A model generated the notes under the pieces. The model was not told the DNA's origin. It made no database searches and worked only from the letters and a program-made list of their open reading frames with translations. From the NCBI GenBank assembly GCA_003133425.1, contig PKXI01000463.1, forward strand, positions 1 to 5,921: DNA of 5,921 nucleotides. The letters run 5' to 3'. The first letter of the stretch is position 1. Every line of letters begins with the position of its first letter. This stretch comes from Acidobacteriaceae bacterium. GTDB taxonomy: Bacteria; Acidobacteriota; Terriglobia; Terriglobales; Acidobacteriaceae. Of this stretch, positions 5,146 to 5,921 are shown one piece after another. Made by a program: the position numbers and the translations under genes.

Positions 5146-5388
5146 CGGTTTGCGCTTGTTGGCCGCGGCAGTTGCGGCGAGGACGACGCCAACGACTTCC
5201 ATGGCGATGGCGATGCCAAAGATTACGCCGCGAAAGAAGCCGTTCCAATCTGTACCCTGATGCGGGATCGAGGGCGAGAAATGAGGCCAGACGATTCCGA
5301 TGGTGAGGATCGACAAGCCGACAACCAAGAACGTCATGGCGACCGGGATCATCTTTTCGGGAGCTTTCTGCAGGTTGCGAAGGATCAT
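5140..5388 (-). CDS. Small membrane protein with two predicted helices, unknown function
   Basis: An 82-aa protein that I do not recognise. It starts MILRNLQKAPEKM. Hydrophobic stretches at about 13-34 (IPVAMTFLVVGLSILTIGIVW) and 52-73 (FRGVIFGIAIAMEVVGVVLA) are separated by a polar loop with HFSPSIPHQGTDWNG. The tail is basic (NKRKPL), suggesting a hairpin with both ends in the cytoplasm. The frame stays open upstream to 5907, but the part before 5388 has no protein-like conservation and runs antisense to purM. The ATG at 5388 has GGAGG (5400-5396) 7 nt upstream, which is decisive. Its last six bases, CTATAG, are shared in antiparallel with the DCC gene. A physical link with the DCC protein is possible but unsupported. 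Confidence 0.75.
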   Translation of the reverse strand: MILRNLQKAPEKMIPVAMTFLVVGLSILTIGIVWPHFSPSIPHQGTDWNGFFRGVIFGIAIAMEVVGVVLAATAAANKRKPL

Positions 5389-5395
5389 GTTTGTG

Positions 5396-5400
5396 CCTCC
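5396..5400 (-). promoter_or_regulatory. Ribosome binding site of the small membrane-protein gene
   Basis: GGAGG on the reverse strand lies 7 nt before the ATG at 5388. It separates this 82-aa gene from the much longer but implausible open frame. Confidence 0.75.
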
Positions 5401-5562
5401 GATGGCTTGACTGTGCCTGTGCAACGAAGTTGAGATTCGATTGACCGAACCGGGTTCAGGGCTGGTTTGCGAAGCAGTTGCGGGAGAGGCGGAAGAGGCA
5501 GCCGGATACGATGAGGGTGAGATCGGATTCGTGGCCGGTGGATTTTGTGACGCACTAATCCT

Positions 5563-5570
5563 GCTAGAAT
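5563..5570 (+). promoter_or_regulatory. Candidate extended -10 promoter of purM
   Basis: TGCTAGAAT contains a TG-extended -10 box, TAGAAT (5565-5570, five of six to consensus). No good -35 is present, as is common for extended -10 promoters. The start site would be near 5577, giving a leader of about 50 nt. No riboswitch-like fold is evident in it. Confidence 0.4.
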
Positions 5571-5625
5571 CGACCTTTCCGGGCATCCGCGCCGGCCTAC
5601 ACTCCACACGCAGAAAGTCCTTATT

Positions 5626-5921
5626 GTGCCTGACGAACCCAAGCAAAAACCCGTGACCTATGCAGACGCCGGCGTTGACATCAGCCGAGGCGACCGCGCC
5701 AAGGAACGCATCAAGTTCCTGGCCCAGAAGACCTTTAACCGCAACGTGCTGGGCGGAATCGGCGGGTTTGGCGCGCTGTTCCGGCTGGATTTGCAGCGGT
5801 GGAAGAACCCGATCCTGGTGAGTTCGGCGGATGGGGTGGGAACGAAGCTGAAGATTGCGTTTGAACTGGGACAGCACCGCACGGTGGGCGCGGACCTGGT
5901 GAACCACTGCGTGAACGACAT
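5626..5921 (+). CDS. purM: Phosphoribosylformylglycinamidine cyclo-ligase (AIR synthetase), N-terminal part
   Basis: The first 98 residues of PurM, cut by the right edge. The enzyme closes the imidazole ring: FGAM plus ATP gives aminoimidazole ribotide (AIR), the fifth step of de novo purine synthesis, in the cytosol. Diagnostic segments are TYADAGVDISRGDRAKERIK (11-30), VLGGIGGFGALF (41-52), LVSSADGVGTKLKIAFELG (64-82, containing the ATP-binding DGVGTK) and ADLVNHCVND (89-98). The GTG at 5626 is taken as the start, with a weak GAAAG 8 nt upstream. An in-frame GTG at 5653 is the alternative and would remove nine residues. It is divergent from the small membrane-protein gene. Neither purN nor purL is visible here. 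Confidence 0.95.
   Translation, partial: MPDEPKQKPVTYADAGVDISRGDRAKERIKFLAQKTFNRNVLGGIGGFGALFRLDLQRWKNPILVSSADGVGTKLKIAFELGQHRTVGADLVNHCVND

Noticed and set aside
4601..5248. 215-codon reverse frame opposite the DCC gene
   Set aside because: The product is Arg/Ala/Pro/Ser-rich and of low complexity. It overlaps two supported genes and reads through the antitoxin operator region.
5447..5457. 11-bp inverted repeat GAACCGGGTTC
   Set aside because: It is short, isolated and not placed against a recognisable promoter; chance is likely in GC-rich DNA.
5389..5907. Upstream extension of the small membrane-protein frame
   Set aside because: It runs antisense to purM and through the intergenic gap; the GGAGG-ATG at 5388 is a far better start.
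1..5921. CRISPR array, tRNA, rRNA, phage genes or a new defence system
   Set aside because: No regularly spaced repeats, no cloverleaf-like sequence, and no phage or defence-family proteins apart from the single PIN/ribbon-helix-helix pair.

Overview
The window looks like ordinary chromosome from a GC-rich Gram-negative-type bacterium. Several features point loosely to Acidobacteriota (Terriglobia-like): the style of the hypothetical genes, the DCC-family protein, the C5-route hemL, and an intergenic CCCA-type hairpin. This assignment is an inference from sequence style, not from a marker gene. Coding density is high, most gene ends are short-spaced, and both ends of the window cut through genes.

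Layout. 1-424 (-): N-terminal 141 codons of an IS5-type DDE transposase, cut by the left edge. Its outer IS end probably lies near 489. 527-1078 (-): exported PrxQ/Bcp-type peroxiredoxin. 1079-1436: a 358-bp divergent intergenic region with three inverted repeats and a possible promoter. 1437-2378 (+): membrane fatty-acyl desaturase with a complete set of histidine boxes. 2379-2510: convergent gap with a strong imperfect hairpin. 2511-3827 (-): hemL, glutamate-1-semialdehyde aminomutase. 3872-4294 and 4320-4595 (-): PIN-domain toxin and ribbon-helix-helix antitoxin, transcribed antitoxin first. Three direct 10-bp repeats sit over the presumed antitoxin promoter. 4696-5145 (+): DCC-family (DUF393) thiol-disulfide oxidoreductase-like protein. 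5140-5388 (-): 82-aa protein with two predicted membrane helices; its stop codon overlaps that of the DCC gene. 5389-5625: divergent gap with a purM promoter candidate. 5626-5921 (+): start of purM, cut by the right edge.

How the genes relate. I see no single pathway. hemL (tetrapyrrole synthesis) and purM (purine synthesis) are housekeeping genes. The desaturase adjusts membrane fluidity, and the divergent peroxiredoxin detoxifies peroxides, possibly lipid hydroperoxides, outside the cytoplasm. The only mobile or selfish elements are the insertion sequence and the toxin-antitoxin pair. I did not find a new multi-gene system. The points most worth a second look are the repeat-covered, possibly leaderless antitoxin promoter, the palindromic shared stop at 5140-5145, the hairpin at 2461-2501, and the operator-like palindromes before the desaturase.
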